Shown piece after piece: positions 38,996 to 48,758 of a DNA stretch of 64,000 nt; the stretch's first letter is position 1, and every line of letters begins with the position of its first letter. The translations under genes and the position numbers were made by a program. Source of the DNA: an uncultured Schlesneria sp. (GTDB lineage Bacteria; Planctomycetota; Planctomycetia; Planctomycetales; Planctomycetaceae); NCBI GenBank assembly GCA_903899985.1, contig CAIULL010000189.1, positions 1 to 64,000 on the forward strand. Direction: 5' to 3'. A model generated the notes under the pieces. That model was given only the letters and a program-made list of their open reading frames with translations. It had not been told where the DNA came from and ran no database searches.

Positions 38996-40220
38996 GGTTA
39001 ATGCGTCGCCTGTTCGTATTAACTTTCGCCGTCTGAAAGTTTCTGTTTGTGCCGCAGCTGGAATGATCGTCATCGCAGCGATCTGCTGGCGATTGTCGCA
39101 GTCCACCCCGGTACAGTTACTTGAACGTGGTCTGGCAGAATCAGAGCACGACCCCGTGGTCGCCGCGCAGTTGTTTCATCGCGCGGTGGATGCCGCTGGC
39201 GGAGATTATCCCGACGCCCAGATTGCGCTCTGCCGCCTGCTGCTCCGAAGAAACGCCAGACAAGAGGCGGCAGGGTTATTCAGCACAACCAACTATTCCA
39301 AATGTCGTACTGACCTGTTGCTCGGGTTTGGCCGGGACGCGTTGCGGATGAAGCAGCGAACTGAGGGACTTTCAGCACTGGAGGCGGTCGCCCGGCACAA
39401 TGGCCCCGAAAGGCTGGTCGCACTGGAATTGTTGATGTCCGACTATCAGGAATGGGGACAACGCCCCAAACAACTGCAAACCGCCGAATCACTAATGGAA
39501 TTACAACCGCAGAACCCGCAGCGATGGGCTGACTTGATTGAATTACAGACAAGCTTGGCACGGGAATCGGAATGCGTCGTAACGATTCAACGGGCACTGA
39601 CTCAGGATTTTCCCGTCGAGTTCCGTAGCCATCTGCAAAATACGCTCGTTCAACAACTGGTGAATCAAGGGGACGCACGCGAAGCACGACGTGAACTGGA
39701 AAACCTGCGGAAACTGGAAAATGATTCTCTCCGAGTGCGCGGGTCGGAAGTTTACGTCTGTCGTCTGGAAGGTGATTTGGAGAAGGCACTGCAAATCGTG
39801 ACAACGATTGTCGACGACGCACCCGATCTTCCATTCCCTCGTTTCACAAGAGGATTCGTCTTGCTCGACTTGCGTCAATTCAAGGAAGCGACCGACGACT
39901 TAGAAAGGGTGATTGCGACTCAGCCATTTAACGCTCCGGCACACTTCAAGCTCTCAGAAGCCTATCGCGGATTGGGAAATGGCGACCTGGCAGCAAAGCA
40001 TCAACGACTTGCCTCCGAGATCGCTGGTAAACAAATTCGAATGACATCGCTGTTGAAGCAGCGAGACGAAGACCCTTACGATCCGCTGATTTATCGTGAA
40101 CTGGAACAACTTCATCGCGAACTGGGGGATCTTGAAGCGGCAAAACTTTGGCACCGATGGGCAGTCCGTGTCAGTCCGCAACACAGTTTGATTCCGTCAT
40201 CACAAATTCCAGGAGGCTGA
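38988..40220 (+). CDS. TPR-repeat membrane-anchored protein (GTG start overlapping the upstream stop)
   Basis: Signal/TM VSVCAAAGMIVIAAICWRLS; TPR-like AHFKLSEAYRGLGNGDLAAKHQRLASEI; GTGACTGA overlap with 37211-38995. Confidence 0.8.
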   Translation: MTEVNASPVRINFRRLKVSVCAAAGMIVIAAICWRLSQSTPVQLLERGLAESEHDPVVAAQLFHRAVDAAGGDYPDAQIALCRLLLRRNARQEAAGLFSTTNYSKCRTDLLLGFGRDALRMKQRTEGLSALEAVARHNGPERLVALELLMSDYQEWGQRPKQLQTAESLMELQPQNPQRWADLIELQTSLARESECVVTIQRALTQDFPVEFRSHLQNTLVQQLVNQGDAREARRELENLRKLENDSLRVRGSEVYVCRLEGDLEKALQIVTTIVDDAPDLPFPRFTRGFVLLDLRQFKEATDDLERVIATQPFNAPAHFKLSEAYRGLGNGDLAAKHQRLASEIAGKQIRMTSLLKQRDEDPYDPLIYRELEQLHRELGDLEAAKLWHRWAVRVSPQHSLIPSSQIPGG

Positions 40221-40243
40221 AGCGACTTGGAAGACGACTTATT

Positions 40244-40273
40244 CGATCTCCCGACGCGCGCGTCGGGAGATCG
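40244..40273. terminator. Perfect 30-bp palindrome between convergent genes, probable bidirectional terminator
   Basis: CGATCTCCCGACGCG|CGCGTCGGGAGATCG. Confidence 0.8.
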
Positions 40274-40305
40274 TGGGGTCCGAAGCGGCCGAAGCAAAAA
40301 TGACT

Positions 40306-41478
40306 CTATTTTTCAAAGATGAACACATGCGCTTCGCCGTCGCTGGTGATGTATCCCCGGTACATCCCTTCTGTGTTGTACGAGAAGGCCCCCTCTCCTT
40401 TTCGGGTCAGCACGATCACGGCACCGTCGCCCCCTTCGGTTTTGATCTGGCTCATTACCTGCTTGCTGGCATTCGCGATGGAAAGCCCTTTGTATTTTAC
40501 CAGGGAACTGATTTCATGTGCTGCGACGGCTCGAAGGAAGAACTCGCCGTCGCCGGTAGACGAGATGGCACATGAGTCATTGTCAGCATAATTCCCTGCG
40601 CCGATAATTGGCGCATCGCCGACTCGTCCGTGCCGTTTGTTATTCAGTCCACCGGTTGACGTACCTGCCGCCACATTTCCCGCACGGTCGATGGCCACAG
40701 CGCCAACGGTTCCAACTCGGTCCTCTGTCCTTCGTCGAAAGGCGACAGGATACACCGAATCAGGATTTGCTGCTTTTCCCAACTCCTTGCCCTTCGCGGC
40801 TTTTTCTCTCTCTTGAAGTTCCTGTTCTTCCTTCAGACCTCGCTCGTGCTGTTTCCAGCGGTACTCGGTTTTGAAATAGGAAGGATCGACAATTTCAATT
40901 CCCGACGCTTTGGCAAACTGGTCGGCTCCCTCTCCGACCATCAGCACGTGACCGGATTTCTCCAGGACGACTCGGGCTGCGGTAATGGGATTTTTGATTA
41001 TTGTCGTACTGGCGACAGCACCAGCTTGCTTACTTTTTCCATCCATGATCGAAGCGTCGAGCTCATTCTTCCCTTCGCGAGTGAAGACCGAGCCCTTGCC
41101 GGCATTGAACAAAGGCGAATCTTCCAGGACCTTGATTGCTTCGACAACTCCATCAAGACTGACCGCATTGGGCTTTTGGAGTGCAGCATAGCCCGCACGA
41201 AGTGACGATTTCAGAACTTCGCGATGTTCCTCTGCCAGCTTGTCTGACATCTTGTCACGTGGGATCACTCCACAACCTCCGTGAATCATCAGCACCACTT
41301 TTACGCCTGACGGAGACGACCAGCTTTGGACCGGCTGGTCTCCCGCTGGTTGAACGGGATTGTCTGCGAGAGCAACAACCGATCGATTCGGACTGATTGC
41401 CTCTTCACACCACGCAGGAACGATTGGAAACACGCTGGCCAGAACTGTCGCCAGGACAAGGGAACAGGCTCGATTCAT
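40306..41478 (-). CDS. Exported isoaspartyl peptidase / L-asparaginase (Ntn hydrolase)
   Basis: Signal peptide MNRACSLVLATVLASVFPIVPAWC; VLMIHGGCGVIP; FNAGKGSVFTREGKNELDASIMDG; DRVGTVGAVAIDRAGNVAAGTSTGGLNNKRHGRVGDAPIIGAGNYAD. Confidence 0.95.
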   Translation of the reverse strand: MNRACSLVLATVLASVFPIVPAWCEEAISPNRSVVALADNPVQPAGDQPVQSWSSPSGVKVVLMIHGGCGVIPRDKMSDKLAEEHREVLKSSLRAGYAALQKPNAVSLDGVVEAIKVLEDSPLFNAGKGSVFTREGKNELDASIMDGKSKQAGAVASTTIIKNPITAARVVLEKSGHVLMVGEGADQFAKASGIEIVDPSYFKTEYRWKQHERGLKEEQELQEREKAAKGKELGKAANPDSVYPVAFRRRTEDRVGTVGAVAIDRAGNVAAGTSTGGLNNKRHGRVGDAPIIGAGNYADNDSCAISSTGDGEFFLRAVAAHEISSLVKYKGLSIANASKQVMSQIKTEGGDGAVIVLTRKGEGAFSYNTEGMYRGYITSDGEAHVFIFEK

Positions 41479-41643
41479 GACAGTCTTCCTTTATTTCTGG
41501 TGGGTTAATCCATAACTCCGTTTCGTGAGGCTATTTCCAGCCGCCCGAACTGCAGTGCCTGGCAACAAATACTCTTCGTACAAAACAGCGTCGATGATAT
41601 CTGTAGAAAATCCGTTTCGCGACAGGTCTCTGCGGGCAAACCG

Positions 41644-42687
41644 TCAATTTTGGCGAGTTGGCTTTGCGCCGTCCTGGTTCAGTCTGACACCACAACCGTT
41701 TTCCGCTGAGAAGTGGCAGACACCTTGTTCGACAGTCACGCCGGTCGCGACGTCTTCGGCAAGCAGCAACGCGCCATCCATGTCGACGTAGTCGAGTAAT
41801 GGCAAGAGCTGGGCAATCGAAGAAATTCCGACTGTCGACTCCGTCATGCATCCGACCATGACTTTCAATCCGAGCTCACGAGCACGGACGATCATTCTGC
41901 GGGCTGGAGTGAAGCCGCCGCATTTGACGAGCTTGATATTGATACCGTGGAAATGACCTGCGCATCGCTCCACATCCGCCTCACGCTGGCAACTCTCGTC
42001 AGCGATCACGGGCAACGCGGACTGCTGGTAGACTCGACGCATCTCGTCCCATTCATCTGGTGGCAACGGTTGTTCGATGAACTCGACACCCAATTCAGCT
42101 AGTCCCCGCGAGTTTCGGATCGTCTCGTCTGCTGTCCAGGCGCAATTGGCGTCAACGCGGAAGACGGCGTTTGTATGCCGACGGAGTTCCCGCATGATCG
42201 CCAGGTCATCTTTTGTTCCAAGCTTAATCTTATAGATCGGCCAGTTCGGAAACTCCTGCATGTGAGCGACCATCGTGTCGACGGTGTCGATGCCGATCGT
42301 ATAGTTCGTCAGTGGCAGTTTCTCTGCCGATAGCCCCCAGGCTTTCCAGGTCGGCTTTCCCAGCTTTTTTCCCCACAGGTCGTAAGCCGCTTCGTCCAAC
42401 GCACATTGTGCAAACGGATTTTTACCGAGCCGAGGTGAAAGCTTTTCCCAGAGCTGGGCCGGGTCGTCCAGTGTCCAATGTTCAAGATCAGCTCGCACCG
42501 CATCCAGGGCTGCAGACATTTCGGCGATCGTCGCACCGTAGTAATCGTCCGACGTGGCTTCGCCGTATCCGCGCAGTCCATCTTCCTCCAGTTCCACGAT
42601 CAACGTCGGCTGGATCTCGACAGACTCGCGTGAAATCGTAAAGACGTGGCGCAAGCGCAGTTCGAACGTGTGAAGTTTAAGTTTCAT
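41644..42687 (-). CDS. Dipeptide epimerase (enolase superfamily, L-Ala-D/L-Glu epimerase-like)
   Basis: MKLKLHTFELRLRHVFTISR; YKIKLGTKDDLAIMRELRRHTNAVFRVDANCAWTADE; VIADESCQ; GINIKLVKCGGFTPARRMI. Confidence 0.92.
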   Translation of the reverse strand: MKLKLHTFELRLRHVFTISRESVEIQPTLIVELEEDGLRGYGEATSDDYYGATIAEMSAALDAVRADLEHWTLDDPAQLWEKLSPRLGKNPFAQCALDEAAYDLWGKKLGKPTWKAWGLSAEKLPLTNYTIGIDTVDTMVAHMQEFPNWPIYKIKLGTKDDLAIMRELRRHTNAVFRVDANCAWTADETIRNSRGLAELGVEFIEQPLPPDEWDEMRRVYQQSALPVIADESCQREADVERCAGHFHGINIKLVKCGGFTPARRMIVRARELGLKVMVGCMTESTVGISSIAQLLPLLDYVDMDGALLLAEDVATGVTVEQGVCHFSAENGCGVRLNQDGAKPTRQN

Positions 42688-42692
42688 CTCGG

Positions 42693-43751
42693 CTAAGGCC
42701 TTTGCCAAACACCCGAAGCTTTGAACTTCAGAATCGCGTCCACTAACTCATCAGGTCCGTGTCGGATCACGTCACAGACGGGAAGTCCGAATTCGGCTCT
42801 TACTCGTTCCCGCTCTTTTTCCGCATCCGCAGCCGAAAGACGACGGCTGTTCATCGCAATCCCGATGACACGACAGTCGTACTCGACGTTGACGTTGGCC
42901 ATCACTTCATAGATTCGCCGAATCTCGGCCAGTGGCGGGATCGGTACGTGTTCGACATCTGTGACCACATTGCGGCCCACTTCGTAGACCAGGATTAACG
43001 CATGCGGGGCACAGCCGTGCAACAAACTGAGCGTGACACCGGAGTACGATGGATGGACAAGACTCCCTTGTCCTTCGACAACGAGGATTTCGTGATGCTG
43101 GTTCTTCAGCATCATTTTTTCGACCGCCCCGGAAACGAAGTCGGCGACGACACAGTCGATAGGACAACCGTCACCTTCGACCATAATTCCGGTCTGTCCG
43201 GTGGCAATGAATTTTGCGTCTTGACCGCGTTGCTTCAATCCATTCGTCAGTTCGACCGAAGCCACCATCTTGCCAACACTGCAATCGTGGCCGACGGTAT
43301 GAATTCGAAGGCAGTCCCCTCGCAGCCCCTTCCGGCTGGCGACATCACGTTCGCTGTTCTTGCGGACGTCGATCAATTGCACACCATGTTTTGCGGCCGA
43401 TGCCACAAATTCTGCATCGTTCGAGAGAAATTCGTGAAGACCAGACCAGATATTCATCCCGCGAGAAATGGCTTCCAGGATAATGGCACGCCAGGGTGCG
43501 GGGATCTTTCCGCCGGCGGGAGCAGTCCCGAGGAGAAGAGTATTGGCGGGGGGAGCTTCTGCGAGCGATCCCACAACCGGTAGTTTGCCACCAACTCCCA
43601 GCAGGTCCTGTGAGGTTTTTCCGCGTTGGGTTCCGTCCAGAACCGCCACGATTTCGTCGGGTCTGTAACGAATCATACAGCTTGCCGTCTTGGCGTTTTC
43701 GGGATCGGTCTGTCCTTCGGTTAAAACGACGATCCGTCGCGTTTGAGTCAT
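42693..43751 (-). CDS. DUF1611 domain-containing P-loop protein
   Basis: MTQTRRIVVLTEGQTDPENAKTASCMIRYRPDEIVAVLDGTQRGKTSQDLLG; IHTVGHDCSVGKMVASVELTNGLKQRGQDAKFIATGQTGIMV; VVEGQGSLVHPSYSGVTLSLLHG. Confidence 0.92.
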   Translation of the reverse strand: MTQTRRIVVLTEGQTDPENAKTASCMIRYRPDEIVAVLDGTQRGKTSQDLLGVGGKLPVVGSLAEAPPANTLLLGTAPAGGKIPAPWRAIILEAISRGMNIWSGLHEFLSNDAEFVASAAKHGVQLIDVRKNSERDVASRKGLRGDCLRIHTVGHDCSVGKMVASVELTNGLKQRGQDAKFIATGQTGIMVEGDGCPIDCVVADFVSGAVEKMMLKNQHHEILVVEGQGSLVHPSYSGVTLSLLHGCAPHALILVYEVGRNVVTDVEHVPIPPLAEIRRIYEVMANVNVEYDCRVIGIAMNSRRLSAADAEKERERVRAEFGLPVCDVIRHGPDELVDAILKFKASGVWQRP

Positions 43752-43885
43752 GTTTTCACTCCTTATTCCCGTCTCAGCCATCCTGAAATCACTTTTCGCA
43801 CTTGCGGAATCGACACCGACACCCCATCGGAAAGCGGTTATTCCGATCGCGGCCAATCTGCCGCAGTTTTACCGATTGTTCTACG

Positions 43886-44992
43886 TTACTTCCGGAACGA
43901 GGTCAGTGGCGAGTCGACCAAGGCTCGTCGGTCATCGACTGTCTCGTTGGCAGCGGTTCCTGACGGGCTGGGTGTTTCCTGCATCAGATGCGGAATCCCT
44001 TCACCATCCATATGAGCGACGACCGTGTCCCAAGCAACGAGTCCTTGTTTGTTGAGCCTCAACCGCAGCAGCCAGCCGATACGCCCCGGTCCTTCTTCGA
44101 ATCCATCGAACACAAAATTTCCAATGCTATGGACGATCAATTTCCCTTTGTAGTATTCGGTGGCTTGCGTGACATGCGGGTGACCTCCCACGACGATATC
44201 GGCCCCCGCGTCAATCATCAGCCTTGCGAATTGCTTCTGGCGGTCGGTGGCAGGGTCGTACTCAGAACCCCAATGCAAGAACGGAATGACAAGGTCGGCT
44301 TTGGAGATCGTACGTGCGGCCTGGATGTCAGCGACAACCTGTTCATCGACGCCCCACGCGGTCCCCGGCCAGTTCGGACCTGCTTCGAAAATGCGAGGCT
44401 TGAATTCGTTGTATCCCAATAGAGCGATCCGCACCCCTTTAATTTCCAGAATATGCGGAGTCCGAGCGTGGGCACAGTTGCGACCGCCGCCGAAATAGGG
44501 CAGCTTCTGCTTCTCGAGCAAATCCAGTTGTTCCAGAAAGGCGGAGTGGCCGAAGTCACCCGTGTGGTTGTTCGCCAGCGAGACAACATTGATGTGACGG
44601 GTCAGAACCGGCAGGACTTTCGGATCGGCCCTGAAGACCCACGGCTTTTTGATTGGTGATCCACCGGTTGCGATTACGCATTCCAGATTTCCAATGTTGC
44701 AGTCTGCCCCCTTGAAGATCTCTGCAAATTCGGCAAAGGGATCAACCCCTTTAGCCATCGCCTTGCCGGGACCGTCGGCAAGCATGATGTCTCCCGCAAA
44801 GACGAGCAGTAGATCTGACTGAGGTCCACCGCCTGCAGCGGCTGCGGCACCGGTCCCTGCTGCACCGTTCTGTCGATTGTTTTCCGTAGCCCGAGACCGA
44901 GAGTCTGAACCAATCGAACTCCAGAACGCTGCGGCGCAAAAAATCAGGATCGCGCCAATTGATGCCATGGATCGTTGTTGGGAAGTTTTCAT
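43886..44992 (-). CDS. CapA family protein (poly-gamma-glutamate synthesis/metallophosphatase fold), exported
   Basis: LLLVFAGDIMLADGPGKAM; NIGNLECVIATGGSPIKKPWVFRADPKVLPVLTRHINVVSLANNHTGDFG; GADIVVGGHPHVTQATEYYKGKLIVHSIGNFVFD. Confidence 0.94.
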   Translation of the reverse strand: MKTSQQRSMASIGAILIFCAAAFWSSIGSDSRSRATENNRQNGAAGTGAAAAAGGGPQSDLLLVFAGDIMLADGPGKAMAKGVDPFAEFAEIFKGADCNIGNLECVIATGGSPIKKPWVFRADPKVLPVLTRHINVVSLANNHTGDFGHSAFLEQLDLLEKQKLPYFGGGRNCAHARTPHILEIKGVRIALLGYNEFKPRIFEAGPNWPGTAWGVDEQVVADIQAARTISKADLVIPFLHWGSEYDPATDRQKQFARLMIDAGADIVVGGHPHVTQATEYYKGKLIVHSIGNFVFDGFEEGPGRIGWLLRLRLNKQGLVAWDTVVAHMDGEGIPHLMQETPSPSGTAANETVDDRRALVDSPLTSFRK

Positions 44993-45128
44993 GGAAGACC
45001 TCCTTGAGAATTTGATGAAACAGGACACGTTAGAAGACCGAAACCGCTATCCGGTCTTACCATGAGGCGACTGCAGTCGCAGTGTGGCAACTTCCCGCTC
45101 GTCAGGCAATCACGCGTCGAAAGAATTG

Positions 45129-46589
45129 TCATTCGTCCCGATCATACAGCGGTCCGTCGATGCGGATGGGACGGATGTCCAGCCGGATATTGACCACCGT
45201 GTAATCATCACCGCCATATGTTTCGGTGTACCAGGCGACGCTTTCATCATCGCGAGTGAATTTGAATTCGAAACCGTCGACCGATTGCTTCCTGGCAGCA
45301 TGACCATCGAACGCCAGTCCAGTCGCGACCGGGCTGACGCTTTCCATCAGTGCCCCCATCAGGTCGATCACCGTCGTATTCCCAAGAATGTCATTGGTGA
45401 ATAACGGTGTCCGCGTTGTCGGACGAAAATCAGGAGACTTGGGGTCGAGTTTTTCATCGTCCAGTTTTTCCTGAGCCGGGATGACTTCGAGTGTCTTCAG
45501 ATCGAAGCGATCGCCACGATCGAGGTAAGTCAGTCGGGCATTTCTCAAGTTAAAACGTCCGAGCGTCTTATCGTGTTCAGCCCGAGACAGGTCGAGGACG
45601 AGTGCTCCTTTGTGTCCGATGACGCGAACATCCTTGCCGTTCGTCACGATAATTGCGGAGTTCTCGTCGACGCCAATACCGTATTGAAACCCCTGGTCCT
45701 GCATGGCAACCAGGGTCCTGGCAAAACGGCCGCGAACAAACAGATGCTGATCGACGAACCAGTTTTCATCGATAAAGCCGAGACCGCGATCGATTTCCTT
45801 ACCCCAACGAACACCGTGCAGCATCGTGTCGAGTACCGACCCTGCGTCGCGGTACATGACACGACTCATCACTGCGGCCCCTGCGCTCGTTCCGGCGATG
45901 ACCCCTCCTTTTCGGTAGACTTCCCAGATGGCGTCGAGCATCGGCGTGTGTTGACCGTTTGGTTGATAAAGCGCTTTGACAATCTTGTCCTGCGCGCCGC
46001 CGATCAGAAACACTCCTGTGGACTCACGGACTTGAGCAACCAGGTCTGGATCGGAAACTGTTTCCACGGGTGTTCGGTCGAGTTTTTTCCATGCGACGGG
46101 AACCAGGAAAGCATCGGCACCGGCTTTGTTAAGCGCCGTGATGACCCAGCCACCCTTTTTCACCGGATCGCCGCTGGCGGTTGGAAAGACAGCAATGCGC
46201 GCTCCGGGCCCGCCCGCCAATTCCACGATTTCTTCCCAGTACTCGCGATTATTATACCGTTCGGAACCGCCAATGATGACGAGTGATCCCGCGACCTTGG
46301 CGTCATTCTGGCTTGCCTCTTGAATTGCAATATCTTCCGCAGCACTCAAGTTCACGATGAAACTGAAGCAGAGGGAGGCAAGTATCCAAAGTCGCAACCT
46401 CCTGCTCGTTATGGCACGGCAAGGTATCGAAGTCCGCAAACCGCTGACGTGGACGACGACCGCTTCGCAGTCTGACGCAACCTGCTTTTGAAAACCGGAG
46501 CGGGTTGCACTGCCGAGGCTCAGCGTGCTGTTAGCGGAGAATTTCGGCGACCCAAAAATGCGATAACTCCTGATAAAAAAGGGAATCAT
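45129..46589 (-). CDS. Cyanophycinase (peptidase S51-like), probably exported; true start uncertain
   Basis: GSLVIIGGSERYNNREYWEEIVELAGG; GVFLIGGAQDKIVKAL; GGVIAGTSAGAAVMSRVMYRDAG (nucleophile-Ser elbow); hydrophobic leader RRLRLWILASLCFSFIVNLSAAED. Confidence 0.92.
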   Translation of the reverse strand: MIPFFIRSYRIFGSPKFSANSTLSLGSATRSGFQKQVASDCEAVVVHVSGLRTSIPCRAITSRRLRLWILASLCFSFIVNLSAAEDIAIQEASQNDAKVAGSLVIIGGSERYNNREYWEEIVELAGGPGARIAVFPTASGDPVKKGGWVITALNKAGADAFLVPVAWKKLDRTPVETVSDPDLVAQVRESTGVFLIGGAQDKIVKALYQPNGQHTPMLDAIWEVYRKGGVIAGTSAGAAVMSRVMYRDAGSVLDTMLHGVRWGKEIDRGLGFIDENWFVDQHLFVRGRFARTLVAMQDQGFQYGIGVDENSAIIVTNGKDVRVIGHKGALVLDLSRAEHDKTLGRFNLRNARLTYLDRGDRFDLKTLEVIPAQEKLDDEKLDPKSPDFRPTTRTPLFTNDILGNTTVIDLMGALMESVSPVATGLAFDGHAARKQSVDGFEFKFTRDDESVAWYTETYGGDDYTVVNIRLDIRPIRIDGPLYDRDE

Positions 46590-47000
46590 CCTCTCCCCAC
46601 GTCCATGTGATACGGCGAATCTTCAAGGAGACCAGTCGCAAGTGGTCTTTCGTCTGCACGTTGAGCAACCTCGTGACCACACAGAGGCAATCCCAACACC
46701 ATGAAGCTTACCGTTCCAGAGGGAGGTCGTGAAGTCGGGGCGTCCATGTCGTTCATTTAGAATTTAGAGTGTCAGACAAATTGCGCCCGGCCCTCATGCG
46801 CAAACAAGTCACATCGATCGACGGAAGTTCGATTCGTTCCCGAATTAATAACAAAGATGAGTTGTGGTAACGGCTGTCGTCCACTTCATATAATCACGAC
46901 AGCGAAGCTGATCCACAAAATCGCGACGTGAAACATTCGTCACAATGTCGCCAAGACCGTATCTCGACCTCGTCATTTCGAATAACGAAGGATCGCTATT

Positions 47001-47390
47001 GTGAATAGATTTTGTGAAATTGCGACGCTTCTGACGGTTTCATGCGTCTTTTGTGGTTGCGATGGAGTGACTCGGATAAGTGGGGTCGTCACGGATTACG
47101 ACACCAAACCGATTTCCGGTGCAAAAGTCAGCGTGGTCCCCTCGGGTAAGTTCCGTCCCCCTCCGACAAAAACTACAGATGCCAACGGGGCCTTTGACAT
47201 AGATTTTACCCATGCCCGTGTGGCAAGCACTTTTAAGTTGATCGTCACTCACGCGGATTATCAGACCGTGGAGGAAACGATGAAAACTGGGCCACATCCG
47301 AACCACGATATTCGGATGGCAACGAATACCGACATCGAAAAAGGACTTGGATATGGCGCTCCGCAGGCGACAGCGCCTCCATCGAAATGA
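47001..47390 (+). CDS. Small lipoprotein with carboxypeptidase-regulatory-like domain
   Basis: LLTVSCVFCGCDGVTRISGVVTDYDTKPISGAKVSVVPSG ... KTTDANGAFDIDFTH. Confidence 0.75.
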   Translation: MNRFCEIATLLTVSCVFCGCDGVTRISGVVTDYDTKPISGAKVSVVPSGKFRPPPTKTTDANGAFDIDFTHARVASTFKLIVTHADYQTVEETMKTGPHPNHDIRMATNTDIEKGLGYGAPQATAPPSK

Positions 47391-47460
47391 AGACCAGGCA
47401 ACGATCTGGCTGCAAACATTCCGAAACAGAAAGTTCTATGAGGCGTCGCTGACGCGTCCT

Positions 47461-48432
47461 TTATTCCGTTGAATGCACGGCAGCCACACGGAAGCCGGAA
47501 GCGCGGCTTCTAAAACCAGATGAAAGCCCCCAACGGTTTGCAGAAACGCAATTGGATGCGGGTTGATACCAGCAGCCGCCCCGGGTCACTCGGGTCCCCA
47601 GGAATTGATTTTGCTCGAACGGGTCGCGACCACCGGGAAGTTTCGCCATATCCCAATCCAAGCACCACTCTGAAGTATTCCCGTGCATGTCCCTCAGGCC
47701 CCACCCGTTTGGCTCCTTCTGGCCGACTTGGTGGGCATATTTTTCGCCTGCATTCAACGAGTTGTCGTTAAACCAGGCATATTGCCCAAGCGACGACTTG
47801 TCGTCCCCGAATGAATAGTCTGTCTTTGTCCCTGCACGACACGCATATTCCCATTGCGCTCCCGTCGGCAACGCGAAGGTCCATCCCCTGGGCAATCGTC
47901 CGGCAGTCAGTTCCTTTTTCGTCAGCTTCTGACAGAACTCCATCGCGTCATCATGACTGATGAAACTTGCCGGAAAGTCATCTCCCTCCTTTACATCTTC
48001 CTGCCCCTTCCATGGAACGGATTTCATCACTTTCTTCCACTGCGCTTGAGTTAATTCCGTTTCAGCCAGCCAGAAGCCCTGCGTCAGGGTGACCTCAACT
48101 GCGAACTCATTACCCGTTTCAATGGTCGTTCCCATCGTGAAACTTCCGGCAGGACACCATCGAAAACTCATCCCGGGAACCAATGTCTTCGCTTCCCCCG
48201 CCGTTGTGGCTGCAAAGTTTTCAAGAATTGCCGCTTCTGACGGCTTGGTTTGGCCACAGGATGTTAAGAATACGGGTAAAGAAACCAGTGCGAGCAGGTA
48301 GAAGCTCAAACGCCAGATACCAGTCCAACGTACTGCGATCGATTTCAACAACGTACCGACAGGCGTTTTTTTGGAAACAAACGATTCCAGAGAGCCTAAG
48401 ATACGAGCGTTATTCTTGCGTGATTCGCCCAT
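47461..48432 (-). CDS. Formylglycine-generating-enzyme (SUMF1)-like lipoprotein
   Basis: LVSLPVFLTSCGQTKPSEA lipobox; FRWCPAGSFTMGTTIETGNEFAVEVTLTQGFWLAETELTQAQWKKVM; NGWGLRDMHGNTSEWCLDWD; RVTRGGCWYQPASNCVSANRWGLSSGFRSRASGFRVA. Confidence 0.93.
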   Translation of the reverse strand: MGESRKNNARILGSLESFVSKKTPVGTLLKSIAVRWTGIWRLSFYLLALVSLPVFLTSCGQTKPSEAAILENFAATTAGEAKTLVPGMSFRWCPAGSFTMGTTIETGNEFAVEVTLTQGFWLAETELTQAQWKKVMKSVPWKGQEDVKEGDDFPASFISHDDAMEFCQKLTKKELTAGRLPRGWTFALPTGAQWEYACRAGTKTDYSFGDDKSSLGQYAWFNDNSLNAGEKYAHQVGQKEPNGWGLRDMHGNTSEWCLDWDMAKLPGGRDPFEQNQFLGTRVTRGGCWYQPASNCVSANRWGLSSGFRSRASGFRVAAVHSTE

Positions 48433-48758
48433 TATTTGGCCTCAACTGGAAAGGAAATGTGAAACGCTCTAATCACTATCAACTGCGAAATGTCATCCTA
48501 TTTCAACCAGATGAACAGAGATAGGGTTCACGGCAAACGCGAGAAGAAGATCCCCGGATTTCGACGGTAACTGCTTCAGAAGTCTCAGTTTTAGTCGGTT
48601 TAATCGATTTTCTTGTATTTTCACCTAAAAACGGACGACAAACCCGCTTCTTTCGCGACATTTCAGTTTGGAAATGTGGGCGAATTGACACTCCCGAGTC
48701 GCCATCCCTAGAATTTCAGTTTTTCCGTTTTGTCGCGCACCTTGCAGCCCAGATAATT

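Noticed and set aside
40306-46589. Complete cyanophycin storage operon
   Set aside because: No cyanophycin synthetase (cphA) in the window; only degradative-type genes are supported.
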